14,785 nt of DNA, taken from contig JAQTSL010000060.1 in assembly GCA_028711355.1 (NCBI GenBank), positions 1 to 14,785 on the forward strand. The letters run 5' to 3'. Shown here piece after piece: positions 7,753 through 13,740 of this stretch. The notes under the pieces were generated by a model, which was given only the letters and a program-made list of their open reading frames with translations, searched no databases and was not told the origin of the DNA. Every line of letters starts with the position of its first letter. Positions within the stretch are counted from its first letter, which is position 1. The DNA is from Rhodoferax sp. GTDB taxonomy: Bacteria; Pseudomonadota; Gammaproteobacteria; Burkholderiales; Burkholderiaceae_C. A program made the position numbers and the translations under genes.

Positions 7753-8184
7753 ATGCGTGCCCTCTTGGATGTTAATGTGCTGATCGCGTTATTAGATGCC
7801 GGGCACGCCATGCACGCCCGCGCCATGATCTGGCTGCAAAATGCACCCAATCAGGCATGGGCATCGTGCCCCATCACGCAAAATGCCGTGGTGCGCATCA
7901 TGGCGCAACCCAGTTACCCAACACCCCGACCGGCGGCGCAAATAGCCGAGCGTTTGGCCATGGCTTGCAATGCGCCTGAGCACGCATTTTGGTCATCAGA
8001 TGTGAGCTTGTTGACCCCAGGCATCATCAATTGGCCCAGGCTGCTGGGGCATCGGCAAGTGACCGATGCCTATTTGCTGGCATTGGCTGTCCGCAACGGC
8101 GGTAGGTTGGCAACTTTTGATCAGCGCATTACACCCACTGTGGTGGGGAATGCGACGGCGGCACATCTTGAATTGATCGCGTAG
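7753..8184 (+). CDS. vapC: PIN-domain ribonuclease toxin (VapC family)
   Basis: A 143-residue PIN-domain protein: MRALLDVNVLIALLD gives the first metal-binding aspartate (D6), HRQVTDAYLLALAVRNGG the second cluster (D105) and LATFDQRI the last (D123). The position usually held by an acidic residue in the second helix is ITQNAVVR here, Q43-N44; several VapC relatives have Q or E there, so activity is likely but this residue deserves note. PIN toxins of this type cut tRNA or rRNA and are silenced by the RHH protein encoded directly upstream. The last bases overlap a transposase-like fragment on the other strand, so the stop codon may lie at an insertion or deletion junction, though the end AAHLELIA looks normal. 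Confidence 0.88.
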   Translation: MRALLDVNVLIALLDAGHAMHARAMIWLQNAPNQAWASCPITQNAVVRIMAQPSYPTPRPAAQIAERLAMACNAPEHAFWSSDVSLLTPGIINWPRLLGHRQVTDAYLLALAVRNGGRLATFDQRITPTVVGNATAAHLELIA

Positions 8185-8372
8185 CGCAGTAGCACGCCAC
8201 GGTCATGTCGGGCGCAGCGGGGGTAGTCAAAGCGCTTGAGGACACGGCTAATGTGGGCGTAGCGCTCCACGTCGTCGCCCTGGGCCGTAACCGACACCTC
8301 GGCGCTGGCGTCAAGAAATGGCTCGATTTGTTCAATCGTGCGAAGTTGCGACCGGTAACAACTCGGACACAA
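8181..8372 (-). pseudogene. N-terminal fragment of an integrase/transposase-like protein
   Basis: On the reverse strand the frame reads LRTIEQIEPFLDASAEVSV, then ERYAHISRVLKRFDYPR and HDRGVLLRY, after which similarity stops and the frame runs antisense into the PIN gene. The layout (xxTIEQIxxFL, ERYxxIxRxLxRFxY, DRGVLLRYL) is that of the N-terminal region before the helix-turn-helix of rve-type transposases or integrases. The HTH and DDE catalytic core are absent. There is no clear ATG (first candidate TTG at 8372) and no inverted terminal repeats were recognised. It marks an old mobile-element event next to the toxin gene. The family call rests on memory of similar proteins. Confidence 0.5.
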
Positions 8373-8413
8373 CTATTTTTTCAAACGCTGCCAAAAAAGC
8401 AAATATCCGTCGC

Positions 8414-8419
8414 TAGAAT
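8414..8419 (+). promoter_or_regulatory. Possible -10 element upstream of the EPS regulator
   Basis: TAGAAT in the context CGCTAGAATCGCTTG fits the -10 style often seen in betaproteobacteria. No convincing -35 lies 16-18 bp upstream. It would give a leader of about 130 bases containing three small hairpins. Confidence 0.25.
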
Positions 8420-8464
8420 CGCTTGAAATTAAAACAACATAGCGTTACCAGCCAAACTGTCACA

Positions 8465-8537
8465 CACCCGAAAGGGTGCAAGCAGGCTGCAACAACCATT
8501 CCAACCCGGTTTTCTGTTGGAGCGGCGCCCGCGCCGC
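8465..8537 (+). promoter_or_regulatory. Cluster of three small stem-loops in the EPS-regulator leader
   Basis: CACCC-GAAA-GGGTG (8465-8478), CCAAC/GTTGG (8501-8505 with 8516-8520) and the GC-rich GCGGCGC-CC-GCGCCGC (8522-8537) follow one another just before the start codon at 8540/8555. The last could hinder ribosome access or act as attenuator. No known riboswitch consensus was matched. Confidence 0.3.
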
Positions 8538-8554
8538 GAATGAATTTAAAAAAA

Positions 8555-8920
8555 ATGACCACCCGCCGCCAGACCGCCAACGACGACACCCTGTTTTGGA
8601 CGCTCAAGGTGCTCCAGGAGAACCCCAAAGCAACCCAGCGCACGCTGGCCAAAGAAGTTGGCATCAACGTCAGCACCATCAACTTCTGCCTGAAAGCCTT
8701 GGTTGAAAAAGGCTGGCTGAAGATGGAAAACTTCAGCAAGAACCCCGACAAACTGCACTACGCCTACCTGCTCACCCCCACCGGCATCGCTGAAAAGGCA
8801 GCGTTAACCAAGCGGTTCTTGCAACGCAAGATGACCGAATATGAAAAGCTGCGGGGGGAAATTGAGGCGCTGCAGCGGGAGGCCAACGAAGTTGGCCCAA
8901 GCCAACAGACGGTCGATTAA
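8555..8920 (+). CDS. MarR-family EPS-associated transcriptional regulator
   Basis: A 121-residue winged-helix regulator of the EPS-associated MarR-like group found in beta- and gammaproteobacterial exopolysaccharide loci. Diagnostic stretches are NPKATQRTLAKEVGIN, STINFCLKALVEKGWLK (recognition helix and wing, about 27-60), YAYLLTPTGIAEKA and TKRFLQRKMTEYEKLRGEIE (C-terminal coiled-coil-like helix, about 85-112). In this group the regulator sits next to genes for polymer assembly; here the neighbours are TA relics, and the only EPS relatives in view are broken ugd and gmd genes. The start is uncertain: ATGs at 8540 and 8555 are in frame and neither has a good Shine-Dalgarno; 8555 gives the usual N-terminus. 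The frame is open back to 8423, but that extension looks like leader sequence. Confidence 0.85.
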   Translation: MTTRRQTANDDTLFWTLKVLQENPKATQRTLAKEVGINVSTINFCLKALVEKGWLKMENFSKNPDKLHYAYLLTPTGIAEKAALTKRFLQRKMTEYEKLRGEIEALQREANEVGPSQQTVD

Positions 8921-8957
8921 ATTCGTCCCCACATATGTCACGACTTCAGACATCAAA

Positions 8958-9009
8958 TCAACCTCTAGTAGTCCGTTCCACCAATCAAGCGCAAGAAGCT
9001 ATCAAATTT
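8958..9009 (+). repeat. Dispersed repeat CTCTAG...AAGCGCAAG(C/A)AGCTATCAAA, copy 1
   Basis: Reads AACCTCTAG, a variable spacer, then ATCAAGCGCAAGAAGCTATC and AAATT. It ends 13 bp before the ATG of the DUF4160 remnant. The same module recurs before 9715, 11720 and 13159, always in this orientation. Confidence 0.75.
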
Positions 9010-9022
9010 ATTAAGAATCGTT

Positions 9023-9124
9023 ATGCCAACTATCAGTATGTTTTACGGAATTTTGGTATCAATGCATGCGCTTGACATTCAAAAACACCACTGTCGGCCT
9101 TTCAAAATTGACCCATTGCGTTAA
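9023..9124 (+). pseudogene. DUF4160 gene with internal deletion
   Basis: A 33-codon frame starts MPTISMFYGILVSM, the highly characteristic beginning of DUF4160 proteins, and ends PFKIDPLR-stop, which is the characteristic end. The normal protein is about 80-90 residues with a histidine-rich PHIH motif in between; here only ALDIQKHHCR links the two ends. About 45-55 residues are thus missing in frame. DUF4160 genes are usually followed by DUF2442, a putative toxin-antitoxin pair, and the next gene here is a DUF2442-like fragment, which supports the call. The peptide may still be translated but is unlikely to function. Confidence 0.75.
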
Positions 9125-9166
9125 CTTGCATGGTCTGGCAACCACCCCAAAGCATGAAAGATGGCG

Positions 9167-9239
9167 GTCACAAGCGGGCCACGACCCGCAATCCATGGCT
9201 CCAAATGCACTGGATACCGGGTCGTGGCCCGGTATGACA
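9167..9239. repeat. Palindromic interspersed element, short form (73 bp)
   Basis: Perfect 14-bp arms CGGGCCACGACCCG (9175-9188) and its complement at 9218-9231, followed inward by ATCCA/TGGAT (9191-9195 with 9211-9215), bounded by GTCA and TGACA. The left half, GCGGGCCACGACCCGCAATC, recurs in the elements inside both gmd copies. It lies between the DUF4160 and DUF2442 remnants. Confidence 0.8.
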
Positions 9240-9275
9240 ACCTGTTCTTTCACGTTAAGACCTGAGGATTTCACC

Positions 9276-9428
9276 ATGACCCCAGATGTGACAGAAGTTA
9301 AAACCCAGGCCAACTTTGAACTGTTGGTCACCGTTGCCGATGGTGTCACAACAGATGACCGCTTGATCAAGAAAATGCGCAAATCGCAACCTTGCCCACC
9401 GTGCTTGCGGGTGAAGCTATCGCTTTAG
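9276..9428 (+). pseudogene. DUF2442-like fragment
   Basis: The ATG at 9276 has GAGGA at 9264-9268 with 7-base spacing. The product starts MTPDVTEVKTQANFELLVTV-ADG, the usual first strand pattern of DUF2442 (xxPxVxxVxxxxxxxLxxxFxDG), but then diverges (TTDDRLIKKMRKSQPCPPCL) and stops after 50 residues, well short of about 80-90. In another frame a peptide ending VLAGEAIALVENWYEN stops at 9449-9451, overlapping the next gene; I cannot assign it. It is probably the antitoxin-like half of the DUF4160-DUF2442 pair, damaged like its partner. A short intact peptide of unknown role cannot be excluded. Confidence 0.5.
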
Positions 9429-9440
9429 TGGAGAACTGGT

Positions 9441-9647
9441 ATGAGAACTGACTCTGAAATTCGCATGCAGGGCATGCAAGCGCTTATTGGCTCCTTGGGT
9501 CTGATCGAGACTGAGCGGTTTTTAATTGCTGTTAATCAAGATAAATTCAACTACACCGAATGGCGTCGCACCGGACTTCCAGACCAGGGCATAGAGCAAA
9601 TAGCTGCCGAAGCCGACCAACTGGCCATGCAGCTCAGCCATAACTAA
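9441..9647 (+). CDS. Conserved small hypothetical protein (MRTDSEIR type)
   Basis: A 68-residue acidic, mostly helical protein: MRTDSEIRMQGMQALIGSLG, then ETERFLIAVNQDKFNYTEWR and an alanine-rich end. I recall similar short proteins with the MRxDxEIRxxG...AERFIxxxxRExFxYTxW pattern across bacteria, often in TA-like gene pairs, but I know of no assigned function. GGAG at 9430-9433, 7 bases before the ATG, supports the start. An unassigned peptide frame ending at 9451 overlaps its start by 11 bp and might be the C-terminal remnant of its usual upstream partner. It looks complete. Confidence 0.65.
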   Translation: MRTDSEIRMQGMQALIGSLGLIETERFLIAVNQDKFNYTEWRRTGLPDQGIEQIAAEADQLAMQLSHN

Positions 9648-9663
9648 AATAGCCAGCAAAAAA

Positions 9664-9704
9664 GCCGCTAGCCCCTGCCAATCAAGCGCAAGCAGCTATC
9701 AAAT
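9664..9704 (+). repeat. Dispersed repeat, copy 2
   Basis: GCCGCTAGCCCCTGCCAATC then AAGCGCAAGCAGCTATCAAA. It ends 10 bp before the ATG of the Rpn-type nuclease gene and is the best-preserved copy in the window. Confidence 0.8.
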
Positions 9705-9714
9705 AGACATCGCC

Positions 9715-10725
9715 ATGAGCCCGCAAGTACAACACCCACCAACACCTGCTGACGACTACGACAGCCCCTGGAAGACCGTGCTTGAGAGCTGCTTTCCTGA
9801 ATTCATGGCTTTCTACTTTGCCACAGCACACGCCCAGATCGACTGGAGCCAAGGCTACGAATTCAAAAACACCGAACTGCGCCAAGTGGTGCGCGATGCC
9901 GAACTGGGCAAACGCTTTGCTGATGCCTTGGTGCGCGTCACCCTGATCAATGGTGAAGAAAACTGGATCTACATACACATCGAAGTGCAAGGCCAACACG
10001 ACCCCAACTTTGCCCCGCGCATGTTCACCTACAACTACCGCCTGTATGACCGCTACGGCTGCCCCATTGCCAGCTTTGCCGTGCTGGCTGATGACGACGC
10101 GCAGTGGCGACCAGATCACTTTGGCTTTGCGGCCTTGGGCTGCAAGCACAGCCTGGAGTTCCCAATCGCCAAACTGATTGACTTTGCCAGCCAGATTGAC
10201 CAGCTCACAGCCAACCCCAACCCCTTTGCCTTGGTAACCTGTGCGCACCTGCAAACCCGCCAGACCAAGCACAACCCCCAAGACCGCTACACTGCCAAAC
10301 GCACACTGGTGCGCCTGCTGTATGCCCACGGCTGGCAACGACAACGCGTGCTTGACCTGTTTGCCGTGCTTGACTGGATGATGCGCCTGCCCGATGTGCT
10401 GGAGCAAAAGCTATGGCACGATATTGAACAAATTGAAGGAGAAACCCGTATGCAATACGTCACCAGCGTTGAACGCCTAGCCATCCAACGTGGCCGAATT
10501 GAAGGCATGCTTGAAGGCCAACTCGAAGGCATGCTCAAAGGCAAACTTGAAGGCAAACTTGAAGGCCAAGCCAAGCTGCTGGAGCGCCTGCTTACCAAAC
10601 GCTTTGGCGCATTGCCACAGAGCACGCTTGCCCGGCTCCAAAGTGCCACAGCGGATCAACTAGAACACTGGGCCGATGCCATTCTGGATGCCCCCACATT
10701 GGCGGGCGTGTTTGCTAACCACTGA
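9715..10725 (+). CDS. Rpn-family/DUF4351 PD-(D/E)XK nuclease-like protein
   Basis: A 336-residue protein of the group annotated as Rpn family recombination-promoting nuclease/putative transposase or DUF4351 protein. The N-terminal two thirds hold a PD-(D/E)XK nuclease pattern: D70 in RFADALVRV, then IYIHIEVQGQ with E90 and Q92. E. coli Rpn proteins of this fold are DNA endonucleases that stimulate RecA-independent recombination. Residues 260-287 are seven four-residue repeats (GRIE GMLE GQLE GMLK GKLE GKLE GQAK), a probable charged helix. The C-terminus (LLERLLTKRFGALPQ to ILDAPTLAGVF) matches DUF4351. It is a single gene without Shine-Dalgarno, 10 bp behind a dispersed repeat. It is intact and may be a mobile-element accessory or phage-defence gene. 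Confidence 0.82.
   Translation: MSPQVQHPPTPADDYDSPWKTVLESCFPEFMAFYFATAHAQIDWSQGYEFKNTELRQVVRDAELGKRFADALVRVTLINGEENWIYIHIEVQGQHDPNFAPRMFTYNYRLYDRYGCPIASFAVLADDDAQWRPDHFGFAALGCKHSLEFPIAKLIDFASQIDQLTANPNPFALVTCAHLQTRQTKHNPQDRYTAKRTLVRLLYAHGWQRQRVLDLFAVLDWMMRLPDVLEQKLWHDIEQIEGETRMQYVTSVERLAIQRGRIEGMLEGQLEGMLKGKLEGKLEGQAKLLERLLTKRFGALPQSTLARLQSATADQLEHWADAILDAPTLAGVFANH
10492..10575 (+). repeat. 12-bp tandem repeat in the nuclease gene (7 units)
   Basis: Seven in-frame 12-bp units of type GGC-xxx-CTT-GAA encode GxLE tetrads between the nuclease and DUF4351 parts. Such arrays change length by slippage without breaking the frame, so copy number may differ between strains. Confidence 0.8.
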
Positions 10726-10727
10726 CA

Positions 10728-10748
10728 AAAAGGGTAGCGTCCCCTTTT
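10728..10748 (+). terminator. Possible weak terminator after the nuclease gene
   Basis: AAAAGGG (10728-10734) pairs with CCCTTTT (10742-10748) around a 7-base loop directly after the stop codon. The stem is short and the tail is C-rich rather than T-rich. An overlapping alternative is GCGTCC/GGACGC (10737-10742 with 10757-10762). Confidence 0.35.
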
Positions 10749-10817
10749 CCCCCAAAGGACGCGAATCCCGAGCCGAAATAATTTTGGTAGCGGGTACGGT
10801 TGAGAAAATTCGCTGAA

Positions 10818-11075
10818 ATGACACCCAAACCAATCAACATCGTTTCTGCCACACAAACAGGCACCTACCGTTTGCATCTCGTCTTTGACGACAACGCTAT
10901 CCGAGACGTAGATTTTGAGCCGTTTCTCACACGTTCTCATCATCCTGATATCCGTCACTACCTTGAGCCAGAGCTTTTTTCTGGCTATAAAGTTCAGCAT
11001 GGCGAGCTGGTTTGGGGCGAATACGATCTGTGCTTTCCGGTGATTGATATTTACCGCAACACTATCGAACACTAA
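10818..11075 (+). CDS. DUF2442 domain protein
   Basis: An 85-residue protein starting MTPKPINIVSATQTGTYRLH, then LVFDDNAIRDVDFEPFL and ending GELVWGEYDLCFPVIDIYRN. The alternation of strand, negatively charged turn and a C-terminal W-x-x-x-DL element fits DUF2442, the putative antitoxin half of DUF4160-DUF2442 pairs. No DUF4160 gene precedes it: the nuclease gene lies about 90 bp upstream. It is thus an orphan. The ATG at 10818 is preferred to an upstream TTG because it gives the family N-terminus. Followed 20 bp later by gmd copy 1. Confidence 0.72.
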   Translation: MTPKPINIVSATQTGTYRLHLVFDDNAIRDVDFEPFLTRSHHPDIRHYLEPELFSGYKVQHGELVWGEYDLCFPVIDIYRNTIEH

Positions 11076-11095
11076 TCAATATCCAACCGCAGACT

Positions 11096-11668
11096 ATGAC
11101 CACAGCGCCCCAATCAAGCTCCCAAAAAGTCGCCCTCATCACCGGCATCACCGGCCAAGACGGCAGTTGCTTGGCTGAGTTTTTGCTAGGAAAAGGCTAC
11201 GTCGTGCATGGCATCAAGCGCCGGGCCAGCTCGTTTAACACCCAACGGAATGCCAGAAGTTGTCACTGCGGGCCACGACCCGCAATCCATGCAAGCCGAA
11301 TTCATGGATGCCGGATGTTGAAACCCCGAACTCGATCCGGGGCCGGCATGACAGCCAATAGATGCATCGAAAGCCCACGCCGGGGCGAAACGTTCGTCAC
11401 CCGCAAAATCCCCCGTGGCCTGGCCAACATCAGCCAGGGGCTGGAGAGCTGCCTGTACATGGGCAACATCGACCCCCGCTACTTCCGCCCCACCAAAGTC
11501 GAAACCCGGCTGGGGGACCCCAGCAAGGCCAAACAAAAACTGGGCTGGGTGCCAGAAATCACGCTGGATCAAATGATTGAAGAGATGGCGGCTACCGATT
11601 TGGCTGAAGCCAAAAAGCATCCATTGCTTAAAAAGCATGGATATGAAGTTAGTGTGAGTGTTGAATGA
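11096..11668 (+). pseudogene. gmd: GDP-mannose 4,6-dehydratase copy 1, doubly deleted, frame open
   Basis: Gmd converts GDP-mannose to GDP-4-keto-6-deoxymannose for fucose, rhamnose or perosamine in polysaccharides. This 190-residue frame keeps the NADP-binding start (VALITGITGQDGS...HGIKRRASSFNTQR), the middle ESPRRGETFVTRK...CLYMGNID and the end DPRYFRPTKVETRLG to GYEVSVSVE. Between FNTQR and ESPRRGE about 140 normal residues, including the Thr/Glu and the YxxxK catalytic residues, are replaced by 40 residues (NARSCHCGPRPAIHA...) encoded by a palindromic element. A second gap removes the DWGHAKDYVRM...GVDE segment, 83 codons relative to copy 2, so GNID joins DPRYFRP. The enzyme cannot be active as a Gmd. 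The open frame after two large in-frame lesions is unusual. Confidence 0.88.
11261..11353. repeat. Palindromic interspersed element inside gmd copy 1 (93 bp)
   Basis: Bounded by TGTCA and TGACA in inverted orientation. It contains the GCGGGCCACGACCCGCAATC module shared with 9174-9193, ATCCATG/CATGGAT, and CCCCGaactcgatCCGGGG. It is nearly identical to the element at 13306-13398 and is read through in frame. Confidence 0.85.
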
Positions 11669-11670
11669 AA

Positions 11671-11714
11671 CAAACCGCTAACCCAACCAGCCCAAGCTCT
11701 ATCAGCTATCAAAA
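11671..11714 (+). repeat. Dispersed repeat, copy 3 (degenerate)
   Basis: Reads ACCGCTAACCCAACCAGCCC, then AAGCTCTATCAGCTATCAAA. The 3' half is conserved; the 5' CTAGCCCC part is altered. It ends 5 bp before the ATG of the AlbA_2 protein gene. Confidence 0.6.
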
Positions 11715-11719
11715 TTAGC

Positions 11720-13102
11720 ATGTCCATCGACACCATCCTGGCCCAAATTGCCCTTGGTGAAGACAGCACTCATCAATTCAAGGTAGATGTGCGCAATGGT
11801 GAGTCGTTGGCGGCTGAAATGGTGGCCTTTGCCAATTCAGATGGCGGAACGCTATTGATCGGTGTGGCTGATGATGGCAGTACACCGGGGCTTGCCAAAG
11901 AAGATGTGGCGCGTATCAACCAACTCATCAGCAACGCGGCCAGTCAACTGGTGCGCAGCCCACTTGCAGTACAAACTGAAAACGTGGCATTGGGCAATGG
12001 TCGCTTGCTGATTGTGCTGTGTGTGCCTAAAGGTATTGACCGGCCATATTTCGATAAAAACGGTGTCATTTGGCTCAAAGCCGGTGCAGACAAACGCCGC
12101 GTCAATTCCAAAGAAGAGTTACGCCGCCTGTTCCAGATGTCCGACCAATTCCATGCCGATGAACTGCCCACCAAAGCCGGCATTGACAAGCTGGACAAAC
12201 TGCGTTTTCGGGACTTTTTGCGTGACGTGTACCAGCAAGCCCTACCTGAAACGCTGCCAGAGCTGACGCAGCTTTTGCAAAACATGAACCTCGCCGCTGA
12301 TGACGGTCACCTCAACTTGGCTGGTGTGCTGCTGTTTGCCGAGCAGCCCCAGCGAGTCAAGCCGCAATTTGTCATCAAAGCCATCCGCTACCCCGGCAAC
12401 CAGATCCATATCAGCGACTATATTGATACCGAAGATTTTTCAGGTTCCCTGCCCAAACTCTTTGCTGATGCGTTGGCTTTTGTCATGCGCAACCTGCACA
12501 AAACGCAGGCTGGCCGTGGCGTTAATGCGCCGGGGCGGGCTGAAATTGCTGAAGCTGTGTTTGAAGAACTGCTGGTCAACGCCCTGGTCCACCGCGACTA
12601 CTTTGTTAGCGCACCCATTCGGCTATTCATCTTTGACAATCGTATTGAGATCATCAGTCCGGGTCATTTACCCAACAACCTGACGGTTGAAAAAATCCGC
12701 GCCGGCAATTCGAATATAAGAAACCCGATTCTGGTTTCTTATGTGGCCAAGGGGCTGCTGCCCTACCATGGCTTGGGCTCGGGCATCAAACGAGCACTGT
12801 CAAGCTGGCCCGACATCGAGTTTGTGGATGATCGAGACGGCTGCCTGTTTACTGCAACCGTGCACCGCCATGCACCTGTAAATGCACTTGCAAATGCACC
12901 TGTAAATGCCTCAGAGCCCAACTTACAGGTGCAATTGGTCAATTTGGTGCTGTCAAACCCACGCCTTTCATATGACAAATTAGCGGCGCTGACTCAAAAA
13001 GATCGCACGACAATCATGCGTAACATGGCAAAGCTCAAGGCTCAAGGTAGGCTAAAACGCATTGGCCCTGCCAAAGGCGGCCACTGGCAGGTGATTGAAT
13101 GA
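11720..13102 (+). CDS. AlbA_2 (Schlafen-like) plus HATPase_c_4 protein with C-terminal HTH
   Basis: A 460-residue protein of the COG2865 type, often annotated as ATP-binding, RNA-binding or RecG-related regulator. The N-terminal AlbA_2 domain (about 10-135) shows HQFKVDV...MVAFANSDGGTLLIGVADDG and the IWLKAGADKRRVNSKEEL end. The middle holds a GHKL-like ATPase remnant with VFEELLVNALVHRDY (N287), IEIISPGHLPNNLT and GLGSGIKRAL. A tandem-repeat linker (APVNALANAPVNA) leads to a winged-helix C-terminus (LSYDKLAALTQKDRTTIMRN). Roles in transcription control and in phage defence have been proposed for such proteins; none is shown here. No Shine-Dalgarno is visible; a dispersed repeat ends 5 bp upstream. 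It lies between two gmd copies and appears intact. Confidence 0.87.
   Translation: MSIDTILAQIALGEDSTHQFKVDVRNGESLAAEMVAFANSDGGTLLIGVADDGSTPGLAKEDVARINQLISNAASQLVRSPLAVQTENVALGNGRLLIVLCVPKGIDRPYFDKNGVIWLKAGADKRRVNSKEELRRLFQMSDQFHADELPTKAGIDKLDKLRFRDFLRDVYQQALPETLPELTQLLQNMNLAADDGHLNLAGVLLFAEQPQRVKPQFVIKAIRYPGNQIHISDYIDTEDFSGSLPKLFADALAFVMRNLHKTQAGRGVNAPGRAEIAEAVFEELLVNALVHRDYFVSAPIRLFIFDNRIEIISPGHLPNNLTVEKIRAGNSNIRNPILVSYVAKGLLPYHGLGSGIKRALSSWPDIEFVDDRDGCLFTATVHRHAPVNALANAPVNASEPNLQVQLVNLVLSNPRLSYDKLAALTQKDRTTIMRNMAKLKAQGRLKRIGPAKGGHWQVIE
12871..12906 (+). repeat. Three 12-bp tandem units in the AlbA_2 gene linker
   Basis: TGCACCTGTAAA, TGCACTTGCAAA and TGCACCTGTAAA in tandem encode the APVN/ALAN linker repeats. 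The third unit's TGCACCTGTAA (12895-12905) is also the complement of TTACAGGTGCA at 12923-12933, so a hairpin within the coding region is possible. Confidence 0.75.
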
Positions 13103-13104
13103 AA

Positions 13105-13148
13105 TCAACCTCTAGCCCCCGCAACCCAAGCGCAAGCTACTATCAAAA
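13105..13148 (+). repeat. Dispersed repeat, copy 4
   Basis: Reads CAACCTCTAGCCCCCGCAAC, then CCAAGCGCAAGCTACTATCA and AAA. It begins just after the stop of the AlbA_2 gene (13100-13102) and ends 10 bp before the ATG of gmd copy 2. It fills the whole gap between the two genes. Confidence 0.8.
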
Positions 13149-13305
13149 CAATAACACCATGACCCCACAAAAAACCGCCCTCATCACCGGCATCACCGGC
13201 CAAGACGGCTCCTACCTGGCCGAGTTTTTGCTGGAAAAAGGCTACATCGTGCACGGCATCAAACGCCGGGCCAGCTCGTTTAACACCCAACGGAATGCCA
13301 GAAGT

Positions 13306-13398
13306 TGTCATTGCGGGCCACGACCGGCAATCCATGCAAGCCGAATTCATGGATGCCGGATGTTGAAACCCCGGACTCGATCCGGGGCCGGCATGACA
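13306..13398. repeat. Palindromic interspersed element inside gmd copy 2 (93 bp)
   Basis: Same length, boundaries (TGTCA...TGACA) and gene position as in copy 1, with only a few base differences. Here CCCCGGA-ctcga-TCCGGGG is a perfect 7-bp stem, whereas copy 1 has one mismatch. Confidence 0.85.
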
Positions 13399-13710
13399 GC
13401 CAGTAGATGCATCGAAAGCCCACGCCGGGGCGAAACCTTTGTCACCCGCAAAATCACCCGTGGCCTGGCCAACATCAGCCAGGGGCTGGAAAGCTGCCTG
13501 TACATGGGCAACATCGATGCCCTGCGCGACTGGGGCCACGCAAAAGACTACGTGCGTATGCAATGGCTTATGCTGCAACAAGACCACGCTGAAGATTTTG
13601 TGATTGCTACCGGTGTGCAATACAGCGTGCGTCAGTTCATCGAGAAAACTGCAACCGCCCTGGGCATGCAAATGCGCTGGGAAGGTGAGGGCGTAGATGA
13701 AGTCGCGTAC

Positions 13711-13740
13711 TGTCATTCCCGTGAAGACGGGAATCCATGC
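13711..13740. repeat. Short TGTCATTCCCG-type palindrome inside gmd copy 2
   Basis: ATTCCCGT (13715-13722) and ACGGGAAT (13727-13734) form an 8-bp stem with a GAAG loop, preceded by TGTC and followed by CCATGC. This is the TGTCATTCCCGCGAAGGCGGG-like sequence widespread in proteobacterial genomes. It is read in frame as CHSREDGNPC. Confidence 0.8.

Noticed and set aside
8461..8520. Cyclic-di-GMP (GEMM) riboswitch before the EPS regulator
   Set aside because: The GAAA-capped stem and GGGTGCAAGC string are superficially similar, but the conserved core around the ligand pocket is not present.
8423..8554. Earlier start for the EPS regulator
   Set aside because: The added N-terminus is unlike the family and is made of leader hairpin sequence; the family N-terminus is reached by starts at 8540 or 8555.
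8935..9075. 46-codon frame starting after the EPS regulator
   Set aside because: It is largely made of the dispersed repeat read in frame and overlaps the better-supported DUF4160 remnant at 9023; no similarity recognised.
9066..9275. N-terminal extension of the DUF2442-like frame
   Set aside because: It would translate the palindromic element; the ATG at 9276 has a good Shine-Dalgarno and the family start.
6510..13160. Integron cassette array, suggested by the TA genes and repeats
   Set aside because: The repeats lack recognisable attC features (paired RYYYAAC/GTTRRRY cores) and lie upstream, not downstream, of genes; no integrase gene is in view.
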